A DNA stretch of 64,000 nt from Burkholderia puraquae (GTDB lineage: Bacteria > Pseudomonadota > Gammaproteobacteria > Burkholderiales > Burkholderiaceae). Below, piece by piece: positions 38,323-45,917 of this stretch (position 1 is the stretch's first letter; the number at the start of each line of letters is the position of its first letter). The DNA lies in contig NZ_NBYX01000001.1 of assembly GCF_002099195.1 (NCBI RefSeq), positions 39,828 through 103,827 of the forward strand, given 5' to 3'. The notes beneath the pieces were generated by a model. That model was not told the origin of the DNA, did not search any database, and worked only from the letters and a program-made list of their open reading frames with translations. The translations under genes were made by a program, and so were the position numbers.

Positions 38323-38652
38323 ATGAAGTCGATCATCTATGCAGCCATCGCCGCATCCGTCCTTGCCGCCCCGATCGCATCGTTTGCGCAGTCCGAGCAG
38401 GGGCTGACCCGCGACCAGGTCAAGGCCGAACTCGTGCAACTCGAACAGAATGGCTACAAGCCGCTGGCGAGCGATTCGCAGTATCCGGACAACATCCAGG
38501 CCGCCGAACAACGCCTTCAACCGAACCAGCCGATGCTCGCGCAAGCCGATACGAGTGGTTACGGTGCCGTGGCGACGGGTGCCGGGCAAGCCGGCCGTCG
38601 CATGACGCGGGAAGCACCGAATCCCGTGAATTCGGTCTACTTCGGCAACTGA
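38323..38652 (+). CDS. DUF4148 periplasmic protein
   Basis: A 109-residue exported protein: signal peptide MKSIIYAAIAASVLAAPIAS to AFA-Q, then GLTRDQVKAELVQLEQNGYK, the DUF4148 signature found in many small Burkholderia periplasmic proteins. The remainder is disordered and Gln/Ala/Pro-rich. Function unknown; expression is often stress-linked in the family. A strong terminator follows. Confidence 0.88.
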   Translation: MKSIIYAAIAASVLAAPIASFAQSEQGLTRDQVKAELVQLEQNGYKPLASDSQYPDNIQAAEQRLQPNQPMLAQADTSGYGAVATGAGQAGRRMTREAPNPVNSVYFGN

Positions 38653-38764
38653 ATGTCCCCGGGTCTGCCCGAGCGCACCGCTTAATCGACGAGACGCGTG
38701 CCAGTAGCGCGCGTCGTTCGCCCGCAGGAGCAGAACCTCCGTCGCCGCATTCCGGCGGCTTTCC

Positions 38765-38795
38765 GCCCAGACGCTCGCGCGTTTGGGCCTTTTTT
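38765..38795 (+). terminator. Terminator after the DUF4148 gene
   Basis: GCCCAGACGC (38765-38774) pairs with GCGTTTGGGC (38779-38788) with one wobble, followed by C and six T residues. Confidence 0.8.
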
Positions 38796-38806
38796 GCTGG
38801 GGCGGG

Positions 38807-39268
38807 TCAGGCGGACGTGACTGCGGGCGTGCCGTGGATATAGTGTTCGAGCTGGCTGATCGTGAACTGCTGATCGGCAATCACGCTCTTGACGAGGTCG
38901 CCGATCGAGATGAGGCCGACCAGCTTGCCGCCGTCGAGGACGGGCAGGTGGCGCATCCGGTGCTCGGTCATCAGTGCCATGCACTCGTCGGTGGATTGCG
39001 ACGGTTCGACGTATCGCACCTTCGCCGTCATGATTTCCTCGACGCGGGTGGCTTTCGACGAACGATCCTGCAGGACGACCTTGCGCGCGTAGTCGCGCTC
39101 GGTGACGATGCCCGCGATGTCGTCGCCGTCCACGACCAGCAGCGCGCCGATACCCTTTTCAGCCATCAGCTTGATGGCGTCGTAGACGAAATCGTTTTTC
39201 GTGACGGTGTAGATGGTGCGGCCCGAATCCGGCTTGGCCTTGAGAATCTGCGCGACAGTCGTGCTCAT
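38807..39268 (-). CDS. Two-CBS-domain protein
   Basis: A 153-residue protein made almost entirely of a CBS pair: IYTVTKNDFVYDAIKLMAEK...GIVTERDYARKVVL and VRYVEPSQSTDECMALMTEH...GLISIGDLVKSVI. The ExDY and GD/D residues suit binding of AMP, NADH or similar adenosyl ligands. No attached catalytic domain. Stand-alone CBS proteins of this length usually act as energy or redox sensors for a partner enzyme, which is not identifiable here. Confidence 0.9.
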   Translation of the reverse strand: MSTTVAQILKAKPDSGRTIYTVTKNDFVYDAIKLMAEKGIGALLVVDGDDIAGIVTERDYARKVVLQDRSSKATRVEEIMTAKVRYVEPSQSTDECMALMTEHRMRHLPVLDGGKLVGLISIGDLVKSVIADQQFTISQLEHYIHGTPAVTSA

Positions 39269-39443
39269 TCGCTATCTCCGTGTGCAGGTCGATGCTGGGC
39301 AGGCAGGGTGATGCGTGTCACCCGACGAGCCCAGTATAGCCGCGCAGGTGGCGGCAGTCGCGTGACGATTCCAGATTAGCGGTAAACTCCCGTCACGCAC
39401 TATCCACACAACTCCTACATTCCTGAACGTTTCGATTGAATTC

Positions 39444-40094
39444 ATGATGTCTTCGCGTCCCCAATCGCCCACGCCGGGCAATGGCCAGGCCGACGAGTGC
39501 GTGACGCTCGTTGCTACCGCGTCACTGCCCACGCGCTACGGTACGTTCACGTCGTATGCTTTCCGCGTTTCGGGCAGCGATGCCGAACATCTCGCGCTCG
39601 TGATGGGCGACGTTGCCGGTGAGCAGTCCGTGCTGACGCGGCTGCATTCCGAATGCCTGACCGGTGACGTGTTCGGCTCGTACCGCTGTGATTGCGGCGA
39701 GCAGCTCGATCTCGCGTTGCGCTACATCGCGGCCGAAGACCGCGGTGTGCTGCTGTATCTGCGCGGCCATGAAGGGCGCGGGATCGGCCTGAGCAACAAG
39801 ATCCGCGCGTACGCGCTGCAGGAGCAAGGGCGCGATACCGTCGAGGCGAACCTCGACCTCGGCCTGCCTGACGACGCCCGCGAATACGACTCGGCCGCCG
39901 CGATCCTCCGGATCCTCGGCGTGACGTCCGTGCGGCTGATGAGCAACAACCCGGCGAAGTTCGACACGCTCGCGAAGCACGGCATTCCCGTCTGCGAACG
40001 CGTCGCGCTTGCGGTGCCCGTGCGCGAGGAAAACGAGCGTTATATCCGCACGAAGCAGACGAAGTTCGGGCATTACTTCGAGGAAAACGAGTAA
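39444..40094 (+). CDS. ribA: GTP cyclohydrolase II
   Basis: A 216-residue enzyme that converts GTP to 2,5-diamino-6-ribosylamino-pyrimidinone phosphate, the first step of riboflavin synthesis. Zinc ligands are Cys71, Cys82 and Cys84 in [20 protein letters not shown]; the conserved [20 protein letters not shown] and the tail NNPAKFDTL.. complete the family pattern. It is a stand-alone RibA, not fused to RibB. Two consecutive ATGs open the gene, with no strong ribosome-binding site. No FMN riboswitch was seen upstream. Confidence 0.95.
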   Translation: MMSSRPQSPTPGNGQADECVTLVATASLPTRYGTFTSYAFRVSGSDAEHLALVMGDVAGEQSVLTRLHSECLTGDVFGSYRCDCGEQLDLALRYIAAEDRGVLLYLRGHEGRGIGLSNKIRAYALQEQGRDTVEANLDLGLPDDAREYDSAAAILRILGVTSVRLMSNNPAKFDTLAKHGIPVCERVALAVPVREENERYIRTKQTKFGHYFEENE

Positions 40095-40244
40095 TCGCCG
40101 CGGGCGCGCCGGCACCCGTTTCTCGTCATCGGTTCCCTGGATCGTCGCCGGCAGACGCGACGATCCCGATTTCCCCTTCGTCCATTCCGCTTTCGGGTCA
40201 GTGACGGCGCTTGCGTTGCGCTGCCTGAACGATCCGCATCCCCC

Positions 40245-40811
40245 ATGTCCATACCGTCGAAGATCGAAACCGCGCGTCTGACGCTGCGCCGCTGGCGGTC
40301 GGCGGATGCGGGCGCGCTGTCGGCGATGCACGCGGATCCGGATGTGACCGCGTGGCTCGCGCGCGGCCCGATGTCTGTTGACGAGGCGAGCGACGTCATC
40401 GCGCGTTTCGACGCACATTTCGATGCATACGGTTTCGGCCCGTGGGCGGTCGAGCGCCGCGCCGACGCGACATTGATCGGCGTGTGCGGCCTGTCGCGCG
40501 AAGTGCGTGCGACGCATCCGATGGCGCCGTGTGTCGAGATCATGTGGCGGCAGGCTCGCCACGCATGGGGGCATGGCTACGTTGCCGAAGCGGCCGCCAC
40601 CGCACTGGCCGACGGGTTCGACCGGATCGGGCTCGGTGAGATTCTCGCGTGGACGGCCGACACCAACCTGCGATCGCGGCACGTGATGCAGCGGCTCGGC
40701 ATGCAGCGCCAGCCCGCACGCGATTTCGACCATCCTGCGTTGCCGGAAGGGCATGCGCTACGTCGGCACGTCGTGTATGCCGCCCGCGCCGCCGGCCTGG
40801 CCGGCGCGTAA
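40245..40811 (+). CDS. GNAT acetyltransferase, RimJ/RimL type
   Basis: A 188-residue N-acetyltransferase. The start IETARLTLRRWRSADAGALS is typical of the RimJ/RimL subgroup, and the acetyl-CoA pyrophosphate loop is represented by RQARHAWGHGYVAEAAATAL. The C-terminal NLRSRHVMQRLGMQRQP is also conserved. Substrate (protein N-terminus, antibiotic or small amine) cannot be told. It follows ribA by 150 bases on the same strand. Confidence 0.88.
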   Translation: MSIPSKIETARLTLRRWRSADAGALSAMHADPDVTAWLARGPMSVDEASDVIARFDAHFDAYGFGPWAVERRADATLIGVCGLSREVRATHPMAPCVEIMWRQARHAWGHGYVAEAAATALADGFDRIGLGEILAWTADTNLRSRHVMQRLGMQRQPARDFDHPALPEGHALRRHVVYAARAAGLAGA

Positions 40812-40831
40812 TGGCCACGCGGATTTGCGTG

Positions 40832-41218
40832 TCAGCGCCAGGTGCCGTTCTGCAGCACGATCCGGTAGCCGTCGGCATCCTCGAAGGTCTGGCCGGATAT
40901 TTCCCAGTACGGATTGAACGACGTCACGGGCATGAAGCCATGCGCTGTGGCGCGCGCGCAGGCGGCTTCCCATTCCGGCCGATCGGGCAGGTAGAACACA
41001 ATCAGGTCTTCGGGTGTCGGCGACGGCGCGATTGGATGATCGGGGCAGTGCGTGAATTCGAAGTGATAGTCGAGGCCGTCGCGTCCGAGCATCACGCCGG
41101 AAAAGCCGTCGTGATCTTCAAAGCGTGCAAGAACGGACAAGTCGAGGGCGTCGCGATACATGCGCTCGGTGCGAGCGAGGTTGCTGACCGGGCGGGCAAT
41201 GCGCAGATGGGCGTGCAA
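40832..41218 (-). CDS. VOC-family protein
   Basis: A 128-residue single-chain glyoxalase-fold protein, starting at a TTG (41216-41218) with GAGG five bases upstream on the minus strand. The modules begin LRIARPVSNLARTERMYRDA and LIVFYLPDRPEWEAACARAT; the terminal strand has FEDADGYRIVLQNGTW, where the family usually has the metal-binding E/D-P-x-G. Function unknown. Confidence 0.8.
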   Translation of the reverse strand: MHAHLRIARPVSNLARTERMYRDALDLSVLARFEDHDGFSGVMLGRDGLDYHFEFTHCPDHPIAPSPTPEDLIVFYLPDRPEWEAACARATAHGFMPVTSFNPYWEISGQTFEDADGYRIVLQNGTWR

Positions 41219-41515
41219 GATGGCCTCGGGGGGCGAGTGGCGGGCCGGTCAATGATAAGCCGGCCGATCCGGATTGCGCGAGGCGAACGGGGCGCATCCC
41301 GGCGCAAGCGCGTCGTATCGAACGATATGGGCTCATTCCGGCCAAACGAATCGAACCTTCAAACCTCGTTCCGCGAACGAAAAACATGACGCTTCCGATC
41401 AAATGCGCGCACCCCGTTGCAACGAGTGCTTGTCCGGGCAACCTTCGAAGTTCTGCTTCGGCCTCAACCTGCCGCTCGATTGGCGGATGCGCATATCCCG
41501 GATGGGAAGTCGCGA

Positions 41516-41806
41516 ATGGGTAAGCCCGATCTTCGCCGACCGGTTTCGGGACCTTATCGCCAGTCGCGGTGGGCGTCCGGGCTGGAGGCCGCCTTTGGGT
41601 GGGTGGCAAAGGGGACGATGGTACTGGCCGGGTTGGCATTGGCCGCGATGATGGCCCTGACAGGCGACCTGGGGGCGCTAGCCGACCTGCCGACGACCAA
41701 AAAGGGTTGGCTGTATTTGTTGCTGGCGATTGTCGCGGGGTGCGCGCTGATATTTGCGGTGCACCACTACTGGCTGCGGCCGGCTGGCGTGCGCGCGGCG
41801 GGTTAG
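41516..41806 (+). CDS. Small membrane protein, hypothetical
   Basis: A 96-residue protein with two clear transmembrane helices (KGTMVLAGLALAAMMALTGD and GWLYLLLAIVAGCALIFAVH) joined by a short loop. ATG 41516 is preferred because GGGAAG lies six bases upstream; the frame is open further upstream. No family recognised and no obvious partner. Confidence 0.6.
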   Translation: MGKPDLRRPVSGPYRQSRWASGLEAAFGWVAKGTMVLAGLALAAMMALTGDLGALADLPTTKKGWLYLLLAIVAGCALIFAVHHYWLRPAGVRAAG

Positions 41807-41849
41807 GCGTGGCGGACGGGGATGTGCCCCTGCAATTGGAGCAGGCAAG

Positions 41850-41875
41850 AAAAAGCCCGCTACATTGAGCGGGCT
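41850..41875 (-). terminator. Terminator of the cepI operon
   Basis: On the minus strand AGCCCGC (41869-41875) and GCGGGCT (41854-41860) form a stem with an eight-base loop, followed by a run of T residues. It lies about 105 bases beyond the last minus-strand gene of the cepI operon. Confidence 0.8.
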
Positions 41876-41979
41876 GAATCCATGTTTGGAGACATGGAGG
41901 AGACAGACGTAAATTTAAGGGAAAACCCGAGGCATGGCAAGCCCTAGTTGTATCGATACAACTTCCTGCTGCACCGCAT

Positions 41980-42744
41980 TCACATGCCGCCAGCCCGCGC
42001 GTGCGCCGCAAACGCGCTGAATCGCTCCTGCGCGACAGGCAACGCGAACTTGTCGCGCATTTCCGTCTCGATCCATGCACAAGCTTCGCGTGCGCAGTCG
42101 GTCAGTGCGTGCCGCGTCGTATGCCCGTCGATGTCGTAGACGAAGCGCACGCCGACCTCGTCGTCGGCAACCTGCCGCTCGAGCTGGTTGAGCTGCAGTT
42201 GCGGCCCGTGCTGTTGCGACAGCGCGCGCAATTCGTCGAAGTGATATTCGAGCCAGTCGGCAAAGAACAGCGCGTCGCTGTGGCACGGCAGCCGGAAGGC
42301 CGCGCTGCGCGACGGACGCGGCGCGGCTTCGCCGGCCGATGCGCGCGGTTCGCCGTCGGTGGCGATGGACATGTCGACGGGCGCGAGCGGCTGCTGAATC
42401 CGGCGATAGGGCTCGCGATCGCGCAACGCATGCCACAGCAATTCGTCGCCGGCGGCGCCGGACGGCTGCATCGTCAGGTCATGCCGGCCATCGGCAGCCG
42501 GGGCGATGTCGCGGATCACGAGGCGCAGCGAGCAGAGCGGCTCGTTCGCGACCAGCAGCGTCGCCGCGCGCGGCAGCCCGCAGACGATCGGTGCGGCGCC
42601 GGCGGCACGGAACACGAGCCCGCGGCGGTCGAGCCGCACGAGCGGCAGCGGCCGGGGAAACGACGGGTAGGCGACCGCGATGCGGGCGCCGTTGGCGCCC
42701 GTCAACCCGGGCATCATCGCGCGAAAGACCTGGGACTGGTCCAC
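41980..42744 (-). CDS. cepI-linked regulatory protein of unknown fold
   Basis: A 254-residue protein beginning at GTG 42744 with GGAGA upstream, 51 bases after the cepI stop and followed by a shared terminator, so it is co-transcribed with cepI. It corresponds in position to the conserved gene next to cepI in B. cenocepacia that has been linked to AHL output. The sequence has an N-terminal beta-rich part (PLPLVRLDRRGLVFRAAGAA, reminiscent of PilZ/YcgR-like domains) and a helical C-terminal part (FADWLEYHFDELRALSQQHG). No catalytic motif seen; function here is inferred from synteny. Confidence 0.75.
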   Translation of the reverse strand: MDQSQVFRAMMPGLTGANGARIAVAYPSFPRPLPLVRLDRRGLVFRAAGAAPIVCGLPRAATLLVANEPLCSLRLVIRDIAPAADGRHDLTMQPSGAAGDELLWHALRDREPYRRIQQPLAPVDMSIATDGEPRASAGEAAPRPSRSAAFRLPCHSDALFFADWLEYHFDELRALSQQHGPQLQLNQLERQVADDEVGVRFVYDIDGHTTRHALTDCAREACAWIETEMRDKFALPVAQERFSAFAAHARAGGM

Positions 42745-42795
42745 GTTGATTCTCCTTCGTTACGATGCCGCCCGGACAGAAACGCGCGTTCCGGC

Positions 42796-43404
42796 TCAGG
42801 CGGCGATGGCTTGCCGGGTGGCCTGCCCCGGCTCGATTCCTAGTGCGGCAAACGTTTGCGGATCGATGTCGATCCAACACGCGACCACCAGACGGCCGTC
42901 CACCTGCTTCGGCGGGCCTGCGCGGTGCGCGTGTATGCCGATCCGGCGGAACAGCCGCTCCATGCTCGCGAACGTCACGCCGATCAACTGCCGCGCGCCG
43001 AGCTGCGCCGCGCATTCGACGACGGCCGCGAGCATCGGGCGTACGGCCCATTCGGCGTTGCCCGGGCCGCCTTCGTCGTCGGTTGCCGCAAATCGGGACA
43101 GTTCCCAGACGGCGGCCGATTGCGGCAGCGGCATGTCTTCGGCGATCAGGTCGGCGAACAGCGACTTCAGCAGGTACGGGCGCGTCGTCGGCAGCAGGCG
43201 CGCACATCCGCACATGTCGCCGCCGGCATTTCTCGCGAACACGTAGACGGTATCGTCGCGATCGAACTGGTCGCGTTCGAAGCTTTCGTTCGCCGACGGA
43301 AGCGCCCAACCGAGCTGTTCGACGAACACGCGGCGCCGATAGCGCCCGAGATCCGCTGCAAGTTCGTGTGGTAACCGCCCTTCCTCGTGAACGAAGGTCC
43401 GCAT
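42796..43404 (-). CDS. cepI: N-acyl-homoserine lactone synthase CepI
   Basis: A 202-residue LuxI-type synthase making N-octanoyl- and N-hexanoyl-homoserine lactone from acyl-ACP and S-adenosylmethionine. The invariant N-terminal residues are visible (RRRVFVEQLGWALP, FERDQFDRDDTVYVFAR) as is the core GCARLLPTTRPYLL and ELSRFA. It is essentially the Burkholderia cepacia complex CepI sequence. Upstream is an exact cep box at 43466-43483; downstream is the cepI-linked regulatory gene in the same operon. Confidence 0.98.
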   Translation of the reverse strand: MRTFVHEEGRLPHELAADLGRYRRRVFVEQLGWALPSANESFERDQFDRDDTVYVFARNAGGDMCGCARLLPTTRPYLLKSLFADLIAEDMPLPQSAAVWELSRFAATDDEGGPGNAEWAVRPMLAAVVECAAQLGARQLIGVTFASMERLFRRIGIHAHRAGPPKQVDGRLVVACWIDIDPQTFAALGIEPGQATRQAIAA

Positions 43405-43465
43405 GGTGTCCTCGGATCTGTGCTTTTGTATGCGTGCATTACATCGCGCAGCACGAGGAGGCTGT

Positions 43466-43483
43466 AACTGGTAACTCTTACAG
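43466..43483 (-). promoter_or_regulatory. cep box (CepR binding site) of cepI
   Basis: The plus strand reads AACTGGTAACTCTTACAG, the exact complement of the described B. cenocepacia cepI lux box CTGTAAGAGTTACCAGTT. It lies 62 bases before the cepI ATG and is embedded in a wider CTGTAA-N10-TTACAG dyad (43462-43483). Confidence 0.9.
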
Positions 43484-43618
43484 GGTGGCGGTGAAACGAT
43501 GCCGATCAGGACGTGGTAACGGTTTCTTGATCAACGGGATTGAAAACCCTGCCGCTTTTGCATATAAAGAGCGCCAGCGTCGCGGAAATTGTCAGAGGAA
43601 TAGATGCGCAGCCAGTTG

Positions 43619-44062
43619 TCACTGGAGCGTCGGACCGGCATGATAGGCGTCGTTGTGCCCGAGCAGGGCCGACGCGACCGCAGCGGGCCAGTCGATGCAC
43701 GCCAGCCGTGCGGCGAGCGCGGCGGCCGTGCGGAACATGCCGATGTCGGCGCCGGTGGCGTCGACGGCCATTACGTTGCTGCGGACGTCGCCGCCCGCGA
43801 TCACGAACGTGCCCGTCGCGCGTTCGAGATACCAGTCCCAGCCGACCGTCACGTAAGCGGCGCCGGCACTGGCCGGGCGATGCCATTCGGTATAGCCGGC
43901 GAGGCGTGCGTCGATTGCGCTGTCGCGCAATTCTGCAATCAGCGATGCGTCGAGGCCGCTTGCGACATGGTCGAGCGCAAGCACGGCCAGTGCGCCTTCT
44001 GACAGGCGTACGTAGCCGTCCGGGGACGGGCCGGAGACCGGGTGCAGCAAAGGTGAAGTCAT
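43619..44062 (-). CDS. rsaM: RsaM-family quorum-sensing modulator
   Basis: A 147-residue protein in the classic position between the cepI and cepR genes. It matches RsaM proteins, which dampen AHL production by an unknown mechanism, in the segment YVTVGWDWYLERATGTFVIA (conserved Trp-rich core) and the following GGDVRSNVMAVD. No DNA-binding motif. The gene is divergent from cepR, 73 bases apart, with a cep-box-like dyad between the two starts. Confidence 0.9.
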   Translation of the reverse strand: MTSPLLHPVSGPSPDGYVRLSEGALAVLALDHVASGLDASLIAELRDSAIDARLAGYTEWHRPASAGAAYVTVGWDWYLERATGTFVIAGGDVRSNVMAVDATGADIGMFRTAAALAARLACIDWPAAVASALLGHNDAYHAGPTLQ

Positions 44063-44098
44063 GCGCGGAATGTATCAGCGTCGAACGGGTGCTGGAAC

Positions 44099-44114
44099 CT
44101 GACAAGTATGACAG
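44099..44114. promoter_or_regulatory. Candidate second cep-box-like dyad (rsaM/cepR)
   Basis: CTGACAAGTATGACAG has symmetric ends (CTGnCA...TGnCAG) similar to lux-type boxes. It lies 37 bases before rsaM and 22 bases before cepR. Binding by CepR is inferred; it could mediate cepR autorepression or rsaM control. Confidence 0.45.
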
Positions 44115-44135
44115 CGTATCGTTGTCGGAGAATGA

Positions 44136-44855
44136 ATGGAACTGCGCTGGCAGGATGCCTACCAACAATTCAGCGCCGCGGAAGACGAGCAGCAGCTCTT
44201 CCAGCGGGTCGCTGCCTATTCCAAACGGCTGGGATTCGAATACTGCTGTTACGGCATTCGCGTTCCGCTGCCCGTTTCGAAGCCGGCGGTCGCGATCTTC
44301 AATACCTATCCGGATGGCTGGATGGCGCACTACCAGGCGCAGAACTACATCGAGATCGACTCGACGGTTCGCGACGGCGCGCTCAGCACCAACATGATCG
44401 TCTGGCCGGACGTCGACCGGATCGAACCGTGCCCGCTGTGGCAGGACGCGCGTGATTTCGGGCTGTCGGTGGGCGTCGCGCAGTCGAGCTGGGCGGCCCG
44501 CGGCGCGTTCGGCCTGCTGAGCATCGCACGCCATGCCGACCGGCTGACGCCGGCCGAGATCAACATGCTGACGCTGCAGACGAACTGGCTCGCGAACCTG
44601 TCGCATTCGCTGATGAGCCGCTTCATGGTGCCGAAGCTGTCTCCGGCGACGGGCGTCACGCTGACCGCGCGCGAGCGCGAGGTGCTGTGCTGGACGGCCG
44701 AGGGCAAGACCGCGTGCGAAATCGGCCAGATCCTCAGCATCTCGGAACGGACGGTCAACTTCCACGTCAACAATATCCTCGAGAAGCTGGGTGCGACGAA
44801 CAAGGTCCAGGCAGTCGTCAAGGCCATCTCGGCCGGGCTGATCGAGACCCCCTGA
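44136..44855 (+). CDS. cepR: Quorum-sensing receptor/regulator CepR
   Basis: A 239-residue LuxR-type receptor for octanoyl-homoserine lactone. The autoinducer domain keeps the ligand-contact residues in DGWMAHYQAQNYIEIDSTVR and NMIVWPD (Trp, Tyr, Asp and Trp equivalents of TraR). The DNA-binding domain is LTAREREVLCWTAEGKTACE...ISERTVNFHVNNIL. ATG 44136 has GGAG five bases upstream. It controls cepI through the cep box at 43466-43483. Confidence 0.97.
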   Translation: MELRWQDAYQQFSAAEDEQQLFQRVAAYSKRLGFEYCCYGIRVPLPVSKPAVAIFNTYPDGWMAHYQAQNYIEIDSTVRDGALSTNMIVWPDVDRIEPCPLWQDARDFGLSVGVAQSSWAARGAFGLLSIARHADRLTPAEINMLTLQTNWLANLSHSLMSRFMVPKLSPATGVTLTAREREVLCWTAEGKTACEIGQILSISERTVNFHVNNILEKLGATNKVQAVVKAISAGLIETP

Positions 44856-44870
44856 CCTGGAACGAGGGCG

Positions 44871-44897
44871 GGCGGCAGCGCGAACGCGGCTGCCGCC
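44871..44897. terminator. Hairpin between convergent cepR and mgtC-like genes
   Basis: GGCGGCAGC (44871-44879) pairs with GCTGCCGCC (44889-44897) in the 49-bp gap between the two stops. No T-run. Confidence 0.45.
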
Positions 44898-44904
44898 ACG
44901 CCGC

Positions 44905-45612
44905 TCACTCCATCAGCGGCTCCGCTTCCTTTGCGGTCCAGCTCACGCTGGAAATGCTCTTCTCCATGCTCACCCGGCTCGCGATCTGCTCGAGCTTCTG
45001 CTGATCCTTCGGATGCAGCTTCAGCGTCGCGGTCACCTTCAGCCGATCCGGCTGGTCGGGCACGTCCTCGCTCGTGAGGCTCTGGAACGACAGCGGCTTC
45101 GCATACATCGAGTTCGACAGCAGCGTGCGGATGTGCACCTCGTCGGCGGTCAGGCAGATCACGGTGATCTGGTATTCGCGCACGAGATCGGCGTTCGATA
45201 CCGGCGTCGCGTTGATCGCCTGGCTGACGCCGCGCAGCACCGTATTGGTCAGCAGCACGACGCCCGTGCCGGCGAGCGCGGGCACGTAATGGCCGGAGCC
45301 GGACAGCACGCCGACGGCGGCCGAGCACCACAGCGTCGCGGCTGTGTTGATGCCCTGGATCGAGCCCTTGTCGCGCATGATCACGCCGCCGCCGAGAAAG
45401 CCGACGCCCGACACGACGTACGCGGCGATCTGCGTGACGCCCGCGACGCCGTTGCCGGTCAGCACGCCGAGCGTGACGAACAGGCATGCGCCGCTCGCGA
45501 CGAGCGTGATCGTGCGCAGGCCGGCCGTGCGCTGGCGCATCTGGCGCTCGAGGCCGATCGCGACGCCGCAGGCGAACGCGGTGAAAAGACGGAGTGCGAA
45601 ATCGAAAGTCAT
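44905..45612 (-). CDS. MgtC/SapB-family membrane protein
   Basis: A 235-residue inner-membrane protein. The N-terminal domain has four or five helices with the conserved GVAIGLERQMRQRTAGLRT and GGVIMRDKGSIQGINTAATL, both MgtC signatures. The C-terminal 80 residues form an ACT-like cytosolic domain (EYQITVICLTADEVHIRTLL). MgtC proteins modulate F1F0-ATPase and support growth in low magnesium and in macrophages. ATG 45612 is preferred; the frame is open to 45630. An 21-base palindrome lies in its upstream region. Confidence 0.9.
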   Translation of the reverse strand: MTFDFALRLFTAFACGVAIGLERQMRQRTAGLRTITLVASGACLFVTLGVLTGNGVAGVTQIAAYVVSGVGFLGGGVIMRDKGSIQGINTAATLWCSAAVGVLSGSGHYVPALAGTGVVLLTNTVLRGVSQAINATPVSNADLVREYQITVICLTADEVHIRTLLSNSMYAKPLSFQSLTSEDVPDQPDRLKVTATLKLHPKDQQKLEQIASRVSMEKSISSVSWTAKEAEPLME

Positions 45613-45694
45613 GGTTGTCCTGCCGTGCAAGGCGCGCGTGCCGTTTCGCGTCGCGGCGGCGCAAGGCCGAAGGCGACGCGAAGATAGCCGTCAT

Positions 45695-45715
45695 CGCGCG
45701 GTACTGTACCGCGCG
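45695..45715. promoter_or_regulatory. 21-base palindrome upstream of the mgtC-like gene
   Basis: CGCGCGGTAC (45695-45704) and GTACCGCGCG (45706-45715) are perfect inverses around one base, 83 bases before the gene start. Such a compact 10-bp-arm palindrome suggests an operator; an RNA hairpin would have too small a loop for its full length. The rest of 45613-45917 holds no gene. Confidence 0.4.
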
Positions 45716-45917
45716 AATGCGTCATTCAGTGTGAAACGGTAGGCGTGCGGCTCGCGGAACACGAGCCGGGCAGGAGAACTGCGTCGGACAGGCGTTCAGG
45801 CGGCAAGCGGCGCACGCAACGGAGTGCTGCAACTGTCCACGATGGTTCCTGAAGGAAGAATGGGCGGCATTCTAGTGGGCGCCGAGCGCATGCGTCAACC
45901 GCCTCGCGACGGATGCG

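Noticed and set aside
38323..38843. 217-residue frame overlapping the DUF4148 gene from 38190
   Set aside because: The DUF4148 frame has signal peptide and family motif; the longer frame is a shadow.
39269..39443. Possible FMN riboswitch before ribA
   Set aside because: Only 175 bases, without the conserved AGGGY-type RFN elements that I would expect.
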